From the NCBI GenBank assembly GCA_944380855.1, contig CALWIW010000005.1, positions 1-64,000 on the forward strand: DNA of 64,000 nt. The letters run 5' to 3'. The notes under the pieces are model-generated. The model made no database searches and was not told where the DNA came from. It was given only the letters and a program-made list of their open reading frames with translations. The translations under genes were made by a program, and so were the position numbers. Source of the DNA: an uncultured Clostridia bacterium. Lineage in GTDB: Bacteria; Bacillota; Clostridia; Oscillospirales; Acutalibacteraceae. How positions within the stretch are numbered: position 1 is the first letter of the stretch; the number at the start of each line of letters is the position of its first letter. Shown one piece after another: positions 1 to 8,510 of this stretch.

Positions 1-104
1 GAATACATAAATTCCAACAAAAAACATTTGCCATAAAACCAATATAAAAAATACAAGGATTTTTTTGGAAATAAACGTATAATTAGTGTAAGGGGGCGAT
101 AAAT

Positions 105-653
105 ATGGAAAACGGTGAAAGCAGCTGCCGCCGTTTCCTGCAGGGGGATAAATCCGCTTTTGATGAAATACTAAAGGAGTACCGCCAAAGTCTTACGTTT
201 TTTATATACAGATATGTGAAAAATTATGATGAGGCGGAGGATATTGCTATAGATGTGTTTGTGGAATTTCTTGCACACCCTAAAAAATACAACTTTAAAA
301 CCAGCCTTAAAACCTATCTTTTTATGATAGGAAGATGCCGTGCCTTAGATTATCTCAGGCATAATAAAAAATTCATACATACAGGCCTTGATGAAGCTGA
401 CACGGTTTTATCTGATGAAAGTTCTTTGCCGGAAAATTTTATTATAGCCGAAAGAAACAAGCAGTTGAACGATGCGGTTAGTAGGCTGCCCGATGATATG
501 AAAGCAGCGGTTCATCTTGTGTATTTTGAGGGGCTTTCCTATGAGGAAACAGGAAAGGTAATGAAAAAATCCAAAAAACAGGTAGATAATCTCCTTTACA
601 GAGCGAAAGGAAAATTAAAAATTTCTTTGTCGGAAAAAGGAGTTGAGCTGTAA
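105..653 (+). CDS. ECF-type RNA polymerase sigma factor
   Basis: 182-residue sigma-70 family protein with region 2 at about residues 10-80 (AFDEILKEYRQ, then DEAEDIAIDVFVEFL and the DYLRH end of region 2.4) and region 4 at about 120-175 (LPDDMKAAVHLVYFEGLSYEE, helix-turn-helix with KKQVDNLLYRAK). Regions 1 and 3 are absent, as in ECF factors. AGGGGGCGAT lies just before the ATG. The stop overlaps the next start (TAATG), so it is translationally coupled to a membrane protein likely to be its anti-sigma factor, followed by a serpin. Target promoters are not evident here. Function as an ECF factor is secure; the signal is unknown. Confidence 0.93.
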   Translation: MENGESSCRRFLQGDKSAFDEILKEYRQSLTFFIYRYVKNYDEAEDIAIDVFVEFLAHPKKYNFKTSLKTYLFMIGRCRALDYLRHNKKFIHTGLDEADTVLSDESSLPENFIIAERNKQLNDAVSRLPDDMKAAVHLVYFEGLSYEETGKVMKKSKKQVDNLLYRAKGKLKISLSEKGVEL

Positions 654-1261
654 TGAGAAACGAAGAAGAATTCAAGAGGGAAGTTTATAAAAGAACAGAG
701 GAGAAAATAAAAAGGGAAAAACAGATAAGGAAAAAAGTGACGGCTTCTTTATGTGTTTTTATAGCTGTTTGCTGTGCCGCCGTGCCTGTTGTTATGAATA
801 TGAATTTTTCCCGGGAAAGCAACGAATGTGTGAATAACAGTTTGAATATTGACGAAAATATTCCCGAAAAAGGGAATGAAAACGCAACGGAAATAACCGA
901 TAGTCAGATAGAAATTGATATTGATTATAACGAGCAGCAGGAGGAAAACCAGGAAACCTTCTCTGAACCTTTGGTTATAATCAGGAACAATGAAAGCGGA
1001 GAAATACTGACTGTTCCGCCAGAGAAAACAGCGGAGCTTTTTAACTTGCTTGAAAGTGCCTGCGATATAAAGAATACAGGGGAAACAAAGGGGAATGTGA
1101 AATACTCGGTAACGATTTCAAGCTCCACGGGAGAGGAAAACTATTTAATATCCTCTGATGGCTGTATAATGAAAAACAATGACGGGCAATGGAAAAAAAT
1201 ATCAGAGGATAAACAAATGAAAATAGAAAAATTTATTTCCAAAAATTGTGCTAAAGTTTAG
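653..1261 (+). CDS. Single-pass membrane protein, putative anti-sigma factor
   Basis: 202 residues: a charged cytoplasmic N-terminus (about 1-25, rich in Lys/Glu/Arg), one membrane helix (about 29-47, ASLCVFIAVCCAAVPVVM), then an acidic, Asn/Glu-rich extracytoplasmic part. The ATG shares a base with the stop of the ECF sigma gene. Gene order and topology are those of sigma/anti-sigma pairs, but I see no recognisable zinc-binding ZAS motif (HxxxCxxC), so the anti-sigma role is inferred from context only. The outer part may instead sense the same stress that the serpin downstream answers. Confidence 0.7.
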   Translation: MRNEEEFKREVYKRTEEKIKREKQIRKKVTASLCVFIAVCCAAVPVVMNMNFSRESNECVNNSLNIDENIPEKGNENATEITDSQIEIDIDYNEQQEENQETFSEPLVIIRNNESGEILTVPPEKTAELFNLLESACDIKNTGETKGNVKYSVTISSSTGEENYLISSDGCIMKNNDGQWKKISEDKQMKIEKFISKNCAKV

Positions 1262-1275
1262 GAAGGGGGATATTT

Positions 1276-2517
1276 ATGAAAAAGATTATTTGCTTTGTGC
1301 TGACAATTATTTTTATTTTAAGCGTTGCGGGCTGTTCAACACCGTCTGTTGATGAAAAAAGTCTTACCGTTGGAATAAAACCCTCTGAGGTTGAGAGAAA
1401 GAATTTTGACGGAGATTTTACAAAAATATATGCCGACTTTGCAGTTGAAAGCTTTAAGAATTTTTATGATAAAGAAAATAATTCCGTGATTTGTCCTGTT
1501 TCTGTAATGCTGGCACTTTCCATGGCGGCAAACGGTGCCGAGGGGGAAACTTTGGAAGAAATGAAAAATGTTCTGACAGACGGTATGGAGATTGACGCTC
1601 TCAATGAGAATCTTTATGTTATGTCAAAATATTTAACAGAGGGCGACAATTCCATGGATATAGCTAATTCTGTATGGATAAGGGACGAAGAAAACCAAAT
1701 TCAGGTAAAAGAGGAATTTCTGCAAACAGCAGTCGATTACTACAAGGCACAGGTTTTTAAAGAGCCTTTTAATCAGCAGACAGTTACGGATATAAATAAC
1801 TGGGTAAAAGAAAAAACAGAGGGCATGATAAAGGGAATTATAGACAGCATCGAAAATGACGTAATAATGTACCTTATAAATGCCGTGACCTTTGACGCAG
1901 AATGGGAAAAAATTTATTTTAATACGGATATTATTGACAAGACTTTTTATAACAGCGACGGAAGTCAAACTGAAAGAGAGTTTATGCGTTCTGATGAATG
2001 GAAGCACATACGCTATAAAGGATCAGAGGGTTTTATAAAAGACTATAAAGATGAAAAATTCAGCTTTGTCGCTTTGCTTCCTCCCGCAAATATGAAAATT
2101 GATGAGTTTATACAAAGTATGGACGGGGCTTCACTTACAGATGCTTTGGAAAACTATCAGGAAAAAAGCTTTACCGCATATATGCCGAAGTTTTCATGTG
2201 AATACGAGATAGAGCTTAAAGAGCCTCTTATAAACATGGGAATGGAGAGAGCCTTTGACAGCGGTAACGCACAGTTTGAAAAAATGTGTGTGTCAACAAG
2301 CGGAAACGTATATATAGGCCGTGTGCTTCATAAAACCTTTATATGTGTTGATGAAAAAGGAACAAAGGCGGGAGCAGCCACAGCAGTTGAAATTAAAAAT
2401 GAAATGGCAGCGGAGATGACCGGAGAGATAGTTTTGGACCGTCCTTTTGTGTATCTTATTATTGATAACGAAACGGGAATTCCGTTGTTTATGGGTCAGA
2501 TATTAAATTTGAATTGA
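1276..2517 (+). CDS. Serpin-family protease inhibitor, lipoprotein
   Basis: 413 residues with a lipoprotein signal peptide (lipobox LSVAGC, lipidated Cys20) followed by a full serpin fold: NSVICPVSVMLALSMAANGA near residues 70-90, and the C-terminal signature RPFVYLIIDNETGIPLFMG. The reactive-centre loop hinge is of the inhibitory type: Glu360, Gly362, Thr363, then small residues (KAGAATA). Counting 17 residues from Glu360 puts the scissile bond at Glu376-Met377, which would suggest a protease cutting after Glu; this is an inference. It should sit on the outer face of the membrane and trap host or competitor serine proteases. Third gene of the ECF operon, 14 bp after gene two, with GGAAGGGGG before the ATG. 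Confidence 0.93.
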   Translation: MKKIICFVLTIIFILSVAGCSTPSVDEKSLTVGIKPSEVERKNFDGDFTKIYADFAVESFKNFYDKENNSVICPVSVMLALSMAANGAEGETLEEMKNVLTDGMEIDALNENLYVMSKYLTEGDNSMDIANSVWIRDEENQIQVKEEFLQTAVDYYKAQVFKEPFNQQTVTDINNWVKEKTEGMIKGIIDSIENDVIMYLINAVTFDAEWEKIYFNTDIIDKTFYNSDGSQTEREFMRSDEWKHIRYKGSEGFIKDYKDEKFSFVALLPPANMKIDEFIQSMDGASLTDALENYQEKSFTAYMPKFSCEYEIELKEPLINMGMERAFDSGNAQFEKMCVSTSGNVYIGRVLHKTFICVDEKGTKAGAATAVEIKNEMAAEMTGEIVLDRPFVYLIIDNETGIPLFMGQILNLN

Positions 2518-2538
2518 TAAAATAGTAAGAGGAACAGA

Positions 2539-2574
2539 AAAACCGCAGTTCACTAAGAACCGCGGTTTTGGTTT
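2539..2574 (+). terminator. Rho-independent terminator of the serpin operon
   Basis: Inverted repeat with AAAACCGC at 2539-2546 and GCGGTTTT at 2562-2569, extended inwards by GTTC/GAAC around an ACTAA loop and followed by a T-rich stretch. Confidence 0.8.
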
Positions 2575-2640
2575 ATAATTTAAAAATAAAAATTTTATGT
2601 GATGAACCCATGCAGGTCAGATATAAAATAAAGGTGTCGC

Positions 2641-2687
2641 CCGCCTTGAAACGACGTTGATTTTTAAGGTTAACCTCAGCAAGGCGG
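2641..2687 (+). repeat. 47-bp interspersed repeat, copy 1 (CCGCCTTG ends)
   Basis: Starts CCGCCTTGAAACG and ends GCAAGGCGG, an 8-bp terminal inverted repeat, then ATTTAAAAA. A second 47-bp copy on the other strand lies at 28153-28199. It follows the stop of glyQS on the minus strand, so its hairpin may also end that transcript. Confidence 0.6.
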
Positions 2688-2698
2688 ATTTAAAAAAA

Positions 2699-4072
2699 TT
2701 AAAATTCGAGTTTCTTTTCAATGTAGGAAACAAGGTCGGAAATTGCAATTCTTTCCTGTGCCATTGTATCTCTGTCACGAACTGTTACACAGCCGTCTTC
2801 AACAGAGTCAAAGTCATAGGTAATGCAGAAAGGTGTTCCTATTTCGTCCTGTCTGCGGTAACGCTTGCCGATTGAACCTGCATCATCATACTCAACCATA
2901 AAGTGCTTTGCAAGCATTTCTCTTACTTCTTCTGCCTTGTCGCCCAGCTTCTTGGAAAGAGGGAGAATTGCAGCCTTGTAAGGAGCAAGGGCAGGGTGAA
3001 GACGGAGAACAACTCTTGTGTCGTTTTCGCCTACTTCTTCCTCGTCGTATGCGTCGCAGAGGAATGCCAAAGCAACACGGTCAGCACCGAGAGAAGGCTC
3101 AACAACATAGGGAACATAGCGTGTGTTGTCTGTTGGGTCAAAGTAGTCAAGGCTCTTGCCTGAGTGGTTGATATGCTGTGTAAGGTCATAGTCGGTTCTG
3201 TCAGCGATACCCCAAAGCTCGCCCCAGCCGAACGGGAAGAGGAATTCAATGTCTGTTGTTGCCTTTGAATAGAAAGAAAGCTCTTCCTGCTCGTGATCTC
3301 TAAGACGAATGTTCTCTTCTTTTAAGCCGAGATTTAAAAGCCAGTTCTTGCAGAAGTCCTTCCAGTAGTAGAACCACTCAAGGTCTGTGTCAGGCTTGCA
3401 GAAAAATTCAAGTTCCATCTGCTCGAACTCTCTTGTTCTGAAGGTAAAGTTTCCGGGAGTAATTTCGTTTCTGAAAGACTTACCGATCTGAGCAACGCCG
3501 AATGGGATTTTCTTTCTTGTTGTTCTTGCGATATTAGCAAAGTTTACGAAAATACCCTGTGCTGTTTCAGGTCTTAAATAAAGCTCGTTCTTTGCGTCCT
3601 CGGTAACGCCCTGGAAAGTTTTGAACATAAGGTTAAACTTTCTGATGTCTGTGAAGTTTGTGCCGCCGCAGTCAGGGCAGGAAATGTTGTTTTCTTTAAT
3701 GAAATCAGCCATCTGCTCCAATGTCATGCCGTTAGGGTCGGCACCGAAGTCCTCGATAAGTTTGTCGGTACGGTGACGTGTTTTACAGTCTTTGCAGTCC
3801 ATAAGAGGGTCGGAAAAACCGCCTACGTGACCTGAAGCCACCCATGTCTGGGGGTTCATAAGGATTGCAGAGTCAAGACCTACGTTGTACTTGCTTTCCT
3901 GTACGAACTTTTTAAGCCATGCCTTTTTTACGTTATTTTTAAACTCAACACCGAGAGGGCCGTAATCCCAAGTGTTGGAAAGTCCGCCGTAAATTTCAGA
4001 GCCTGAGTAAACATAGCCCCTGTTTTTGCATAAAGCAACAATTTTTTCCATTGTTTTTTTACTGTTATCCAT
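2699..4072 (-). CDS. glyQS: Glycyl-tRNA synthetase (single-chain, dimeric type)
   Basis: 457 residues from ATG 4072, chosen because GGAGG lies 8 bp upstream (minus strand, 4081-4085) and the family begins at this point; the reading frame stays open 24 codons further upstream. Class II synthetase: N-terminal [12 protein letters not shown] and [15 protein letters not shown] (motif 1 area), zinc-type cysteines ([14 protein letters not shown]), motif 2 around FRNEITP, and motif 3 with [11 protein letters not shown] near the end before the anticodon-binding domain. It charges tRNA-Gly. Only about 230 bp separate it from the divergent cyclase gene, and no T-box leader was found. Confidence 0.97.
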   Translation of the reverse strand: MDNSKKTMEKIVALCKNRGYVYSGSEIYGGLSNTWDYGPLGVEFKNNVKKAWLKKFVQESKYNVGLDSAILMNPQTWVASGHVGGFSDPLMDCKDCKTRHRTDKLIEDFGADPNGMTLEQMADFIKENNISCPDCGGTNFTDIRKFNLMFKTFQGVTEDAKNELYLRPETAQGIFVNFANIARTTRKKIPFGVAQIGKSFRNEITPGNFTFRTREFEQMELEFFCKPDTDLEWFYYWKDFCKNWLLNLGLKEENIRLRDHEQEELSFYSKATTDIEFLFPFGWGELWGIADRTDYDLTQHINHSGKSLDYFDPTDNTRYVPYVVEPSLGADRVALAFLCDAYDEEEVGENDTRVVLRLHPALAPYKAAILPLSKKLGDKAEEVREMLAKHFMVEYDDAGSIGKRYRRQDEIGTPFCITYDFDSVEDGCVTVRDRDTMAQERIAISDLVSYIEKKLEF

Positions 4073-4302
4073 TGCCTGTTCCTCCATAATTTTTATAACA
4101 GAAGTATACCTATTAATAGTACATTTTAGCAAACGTAATGTCAAGGAGATTTTGAGTTATTTTAGCTTTTCCTGCAATAAAATTCATGTTTCGGCAGAAA
4201 AAATCTAAAAACTTACTTGTTGTTTTATGATAATATGTTATAATTAGTTTAAATAGGATTATAGCTTAGGATAAGTTGTAATGAAATGTGAGGAGGTTTA
4301 AA

Positions 4303-4893
4303 ATGATAATTCACGATATTTCCAGGGATTTAAACGGGTGCGAAGTGTATCCCGGCGACCCGGAAACAAAAATTCATTTTGTGAAACATCTTGATAAGGG
4401 TGATCCTTATACTCTTTCCGTGTTTGGAACCTGCTCCCATGCCGCGACCCATATTGACGCACCAAGCCACTTTTATCCTGAGGGATATACTCTTGACCAG
4501 CTTCCCCTCTCTGTATTTTACGGAAAGTGTACGGTTGTTTCCATAAACGGAGTTCTGACCGGTGAGGATATGGAAAAGCTTTTGCCATACTGCAAGAATA
4601 AAATTTTGCTTCACGGAAAAGGAAAAGCCTTTATTTCGTCAAGTGCCGCAATAGTCCTTGCTGAAAGCAATGTTGTGCTGGTGGGAACGGACGCCTTGTC
4701 CATTGCTCCCGACTTTGATGAAGAAAAAACCCATTTAGAACTTGCTAAAAGCTCTATCGCTGTTTTGGAGGGGCTTGACCTTGAGGGAATAGAGGACGGC
4801 GAGTATGTATTAAGTGCTTTCCCTATAAAAATATCACAGGTAGAGGCAGCTCCGTGCAGAGCCGTGCTTTTCCAGCAGGAAAAAGGCTTTTAA
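4303..4893 (+). CDS. Cyclase/arylformamidase-family metal-dependent hydrolase
   Basis: 196 residues. The metal-binding motif of the cyclase family (PF04199) is present: CSHAATHIDAPSHF, i.e. HxxxHxDxPxH, near residues 45-58. Known members include kynurenine formamidase and isatin hydrolase. No tryptophan-catabolism genes lie nearby, so the substrate is unknown. The ATG at 4303 is preferred over a GTG 15 bp earlier because GAGGAGG lies between them at the right spacing. Divergent from glyQS. Confidence 0.85.
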   Translation: MIIHDISRDLNGCEVYPGDPETKIHFVKHLDKGDPYTLSVFGTCSHAATHIDAPSHFYPEGYTLDQLPLSVFYGKCTVVSINGVLTGEDMEKLLPYCKNKILLHGKGKAFISSSAAIVLAESNVVLVGTDALSIAPDFDEEKTHLELAKSSIAVLEGLDLEGIEDGEYVLSAFPIKISQVEAAPCRAVLFQQEKGF

Positions 4894-4937
4894 ATTTTGA
4901 AATTATTTATTTGTATAGATTTAGAGGGTGATATAAG

Positions 4938-6887
4938 GTGAAAAAAGTAATATCTTTGTCTGCTGCACTGGTTATCTTGTTGTCAACGGTGTTTCTGTTT
5001 TCCGGCTGCAATTGGGGAGGAATAGAGGTTACATCCCTGTTGTCAATAGACAGTAATTTCAGCGGAATCAGAGAGGTATCCTTTACTGTTCCCAAGTCAG
5101 CATATTCGGAAAATCTTGACGATATGATTAAAGAGGCGGCACCTGTTACAGAGGACGGCTCGGTTGCAATTAAATCCACCGTAATGGAAGAGGGAAATGT
5201 AAAATATACTCTTACCGTTGCTTTTTACTCCCAAAGCGAGTATGCTTCAAAGATTGAAAGCATAGTAGGAAGAGATGTTTCCGTTAATTTGGCTCGTCCC
5301 GACAATGTAATGGCAAAGGGAACAAGGTTTACCGAGGATTTTGATACGGTGGAATTGCTTAGATGGCTTGAACCTGTTTTGGAGGAGGACGACAAGACTT
5401 TCGGAATGAATCTTGACTGTAAGATGGTAAATGTAGAAATAGACGGAATTGAATACAATACCTCGTCTACTGTAAACATTAACTCTATTGAGGGTCAACC
5501 TATACAAGCTGCAAAGATATATACAAAGAATAATAAGGACGGAACCTTTGACAGAACCTTTACAATTTTTGTCAGCACTAAAGTATATAGGGATATGGGC
5601 ACAAAAATTAATGAGTTTTTTGAAAATGCCACTATAACCGACCTTGCCGACAGCACCCAATGGGTTCAGGCAGAAAACAGCCAGAAATACACGGTTGTTT
5701 ATACAGGTCTTGATATTCAGCAGCTTCAAAATGTTACAAACAGTATTTTTTCTGTAAGCGATATTGAAGTATCCTACAGTGACACCGATAACAGCAGTAC
5801 GCCTTTTATTGAGGGACTGTCCTTTGATGAAAAGCTGAATCTTAATGCTTATTTGGGCGAAAAAAACGGTAATGTTGAGATATCCTACGAATACGAGCTT
5901 CCTGAGGAAACGACCCACGGAACCGCCGCGGTTTTAAACAGGGGAATTTGGGAAACTCAGGGCGACTGGAACGGCAATATTTATTCCGTAAATTCCGAGA
6001 ACAATATTTTAAATGTGTCTGTAAAGGACGGAATAGAATTTCCTTTGGAGAAAATAGAGTATACTCTCGAGAGAATAGGAGAGGATAACTACCGCAGAGT
6101 TACCGAAATTTACTACAAAAAAGACGAGGAGACAGAGTTTTCCGGTGCTGAGTATGCCTGCAATTATTTTGTAAATAAGGGAGCAGACGCAAAAACCAGA
6201 ACCGAGGAAGAATTTGAGGTTTGCAGTCTTTCTGTTAAAGGCTCGGCTATAGAACTGAGCTTGGCGGAAGCGGAGCTGTTCGGCGGCGGAAATTATTTCA
6301 GTCAGACAGTAAACAATCCTGCTTTGGACATAAGAACTCTTACGGAAATAAGGGACTATATTTATATAGCTCCGCTGCTTGCCGAGAAAAACAAGGAAGT
6401 ACCCGTTTATTACACTGTAAAGCAGGGGGATTATAAGGTAAATTACCTTTCCGGAACAGGCTGCAAAGAGGCTGTAAAGAATGAGGACGGCAGCTTGACC
6501 GTAGAAATAAAAGACGGTATGTCGGATATTTATATTGTTCAGTCAGTTCCTCATGTGGGAAAAATAATAATATATGTTGTGCTTTCTCTCTTGATTTCTG
6601 CCGGTGCTTTGTATGTGCTGAGAAAGCTTTACTACAAAAACAAAAGACTTGAAATACTTGCAAAGAAAAGGGGCGAAGAGGAAAGACAGGAATTTATTAA
6701 GGTTTCTCAGCTTTCATCTTTTAAGAAAGGTCAAAAGCTTTTGAAAAAGACAGGAAGTAAGATTAAGACTAAGGGAAAGGCTTTTTCCGATTCCCGAAAG
6801 AAAAAGCAAGAGGACAGAATCAAAAAAAGAGAGCTTGAGTATTATAACGACGAGCTTTACGACGAATATGACAACGATGACCTGTAA
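4938..6887 (+). CDS. Lipoprotein with C-terminal membrane helix, unknown function
   Basis: 649 residues, GTG start 8-10 bp after AGAGGGTGA. A signal peptide ends in a lipobox (LFSGC, Cys at about 24). Then about 510 residues of mostly beta-type sequence, and one membrane helix near residues 541-562 (KIIIYVVLSLLISAGALYV). The protein ends with a highly charged cytoplasmic tail (KKRGEEERQEF, later ELYDEYDNDDL). So it appears anchored at both ends, with the large domain outside. I do not recognise a family. It is followed after 72 bp by a HAD phosphatase in the same direction. Confidence 0.8.
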   Translation: MKKVISLSAALVILLSTVFLFSGCNWGGIEVTSLLSIDSNFSGIREVSFTVPKSAYSENLDDMIKEAAPVTEDGSVAIKSTVMEEGNVKYTLTVAFYSQSEYASKIESIVGRDVSVNLARPDNVMAKGTRFTEDFDTVELLRWLEPVLEEDDKTFGMNLDCKMVNVEIDGIEYNTSSTVNINSIEGQPIQAAKIYTKNNKDGTFDRTFTIFVSTKVYRDMGTKINEFFENATITDLADSTQWVQAENSQKYTVVYTGLDIQQLQNVTNSIFSVSDIEVSYSDTDNSSTPFIEGLSFDEKLNLNAYLGEKNGNVEISYEYELPEETTHGTAAVLNRGIWETQGDWNGNIYSVNSENNILNVSVKDGIEFPLEKIEYTLERIGEDNYRRVTEIYYKKDEETEFSGAEYACNYFVNKGADAKTRTEEEFEVCSLSVKGSAIELSLAEAELFGGGNYFSQTVNNPALDIRTLTEIRDYIYIAPLLAEKNKEVPVYYTVKQGDYKVNYLSGTGCKEAVKNEDGSLTVEIKDGMSDIYIVQSVPHVGKIIIYVVLSLLISAGALYVLRKLYYKNKRLEILAKKRGEEERQEFIKVSQLSSFKKGQKLLKKTGSKIKTKGKAFSDSRKKKQEDRIKKRELEYYNDELYDEYDNDDL

Positions 6888-6959
6888 AATTTAAAATTGT
6901 ATCGGCGTATTGAGTTTTTACCCATATGCCGATATGTTTTTTGAAAAGGAAGAATAAAA

Positions 6960-7613
6960 ATGTATAAGATAGTGGTTTTTGATTTGGACGGAACATTGGT
7001 TAATTCTATTGCCGACCTTGCTCAAAGCGTTAACAAGGGACTTAAAAAGTGCGGACTTGAGGAACATTCCGTTGAGGAGTTTCGGTTTTTCGTGGGAAAC
7101 GGCAGAGAGGTTATGCTGAAAAAAGCCATGGGAGAAGAAAATTACAGTGACGACAAAAAGGCAGAGATTGTCAGAAATACTTTTGACATGGAATATGCCG
7201 CCCACAGTCTTGACAATACAAAGCCTTATGACGGGTGCATAGGGCTTTTAAAGGAGCTTGATAAAAAGGGAATAAAAACAGCGGTGCTTTCTAACAAGCC
7301 TGACGAGTTTGTAAACCGTCTTGTCTGCACATTGTTTCCCGGTCACAGCTTTGCCGCCGCATGGGGACAAAAAAGCGAATACAAAAGAAAGCCCAGCGGC
7401 GAGGGACTTTGTGCCATGCTGAAAATTTTGGGATTTGAAAAAAAGGATTGCCTTTATGTAGGCGACAGCGATGTGGACGTTTTCACGGCAATAGACGCAG
7501 GCGTTGATATGTGCGGTGCCGAATGGGGCTTTAGGGACAAAGAGGAGCTTATAAACGCAGGGGCAAAAAAGACCTGCAAAACACCTTTGGAGCTTATGAA
7601 TTTTATAGAATAA
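6960..7613 (+). CDS. HAD-superfamily phosphatase, phosphoglycolate phosphatase-like
   Basis: 217 residues with the HAD motifs in order: FDLDGTLVNS (nucleophile Asp) at 8-17, LSNKP (motif II) at about 108, a Lys in KRKPSGEG (motif III), and YVGDSDVDVFTA (motif IV). A helical cap follows motif I. This layout fits Gph/PgpB-like phosphatases that clear small phosphate esters. AAAAGGAAG precedes the ATG. The real substrate is not predictable. A paralogue with the same layout lies at 22959-23633. Confidence 0.9.
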   Translation: MYKIVVFDLDGTLVNSIADLAQSVNKGLKKCGLEEHSVEEFRFFVGNGREVMLKKAMGEENYSDDKKAEIVRNTFDMEYAAHSLDNTKPYDGCIGLLKELDKKGIKTAVLSNKPDEFVNRLVCTLFPGHSFAAAWGQKSEYKRKPSGEGLCAMLKILGFEKKDCLYVGDSDVDVFTAIDAGVDMCGAEWGFRDKEELINAGAKKTCKTPLELMNFIE

Positions 7614-7637
7614 TCAGCGGAAAGAAGTGCCTTTTTG

Positions 7638-8276
7638 ATGAATAATCAACAGAACAAAAATATTTCAGGGAGAAATTTTCAAAAAGAAATGGACAGCCTT
7701 TTGGATACTTTAAAAAAAGCAGGAGAACGAAAGAAGCTTTTTCTCCATTGCTGCTGTGCTCCTTGCAGCAGTTATGTTTTGGAGTATCTGTCAGAATATT
7801 TTGATATTACAGCTTTCTTTTATAATCCGAATATTGACGGTGAAAAGGAATATATTTACCGCCTCAATGAACTGATAAGATTTATAAAGGAAAAGAGCTT
7901 TGAAAATAAGATAGATATAGTAAAGGGAGATTATAATCCCAAAGAATTTGAAAATATCGCCAAAGGCTATGAGGACTGTAAAGAGGGAGGTGCAAGATGT
8001 CTGCGGTGCTTTGAGTTAAGACTGAGGAAAACAGCCGAGCTTGCAAAAACATATGATGCAGATTATTTTGCCACCACATTGACTGTAAGTCCTTTAAAAA
8101 ACGCAGCGGCAATAAACGCAATCGGGGAAAGGCTCGGAAAAGAATACGGTATAGCTTATCTTCCGTCAGATTTTAAAAAGAAAAACGGTTATAAACGAAC
8201 CATAGAGCTTTCAAGAGAATACGACTTGTACAGGCAGAATTTCTGCGGCTGTGCATATTCAAAAGAGAAAATATAA
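7638..8276 (+). CDS. queH: Epoxyqueuosine reductase QueH (DUF208)
   Basis: About 212 residues. Cysteine pattern of QueH: HCCCAPCSS near residue 37-45, CKEGGARCLRC in the middle, and FCGCAYSKE at the end; these hold the iron-sulfur cluster and the second metal site. It performs the last step of queuosine synthesis in tRNA where QueG is absent. ATG 7638 is taken; a TTG one codon earlier also opens the frame. It follows the HAD gene by 24 bp and is probably co-transcribed. No other queuosine genes are in the window. Confidence 0.92.
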   Translation: MNNQQNKNISGRNFQKEMDSLLDTLKKAGERKKLFLHCCCAPCSSYVLEYLSEYFDITAFFYNPNIDGEKEYIYRLNELIRFIKEKSFENKIDIVKGDYNPKEFENIAKGYEDCKEGGARCLRCFELRLRKTAELAKTYDADYFATTLTVSPLKNAAAINAIGERLGKEYGIAYLPSDFKKKNGYKRTIELSREYDLYRQNFCGCAYSKEKI

Positions 8277-8283
8277 TAAAAAT

Positions 8284-8315
8284 GCGTGCCGAAAATATCA
8301 GCGGTACGCTTTTTA
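8284..8315 (+). terminator. Rho-independent terminator after queH
   Basis: GCGTGCCG at 8284-8291 pairs with CGGTACGC at 8302-8309 (one G-U pair), followed by TTTTTATTT, eight bases after the queH stop. Confidence 0.85.
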
Positions 8316-8415
8316 TTTAATTTCAAACATTGATTGCTGTTTGATTATATATAAAAAGAAAAATCAATTGGTATTTTGAATATATTTTTTAAAATTTTTT
8401 TGTGTAATTTATATA

Positions 8416-8444
8416 TTGCGTAACATTAAAACATGGTGTATTAT
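8416..8444 (+). promoter_or_regulatory. Probable sigma-A promoter of the fucosidase gene
   Basis: TTGCGT at 8416-8421, 17-bp spacer, TATTAT at 8439-8444, about 66 bp before the start codon of the GH29 gene. Confidence 0.5.
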
Positions 8445-8510
8445 GGTATCGTAGGTAGCTGTATGCAGCATTATGTATAAAGATTGTTGTGATTAAAAGG
8501 AGAGAGTAAG

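Noticed and set aside
1..104. ECF-type promoter before the sigma operon
   Set aside because: A TATAAT occurs at 78-83 but no matching -35 element or GGAAC-type box could be supported.
4073..4302. T-box leader expected before glycyl-tRNA synthetase
   Set aside because: Only about 230 bp are available, shared with a divergent gene, and neither the T-box sequence nor an antiterminator was found.
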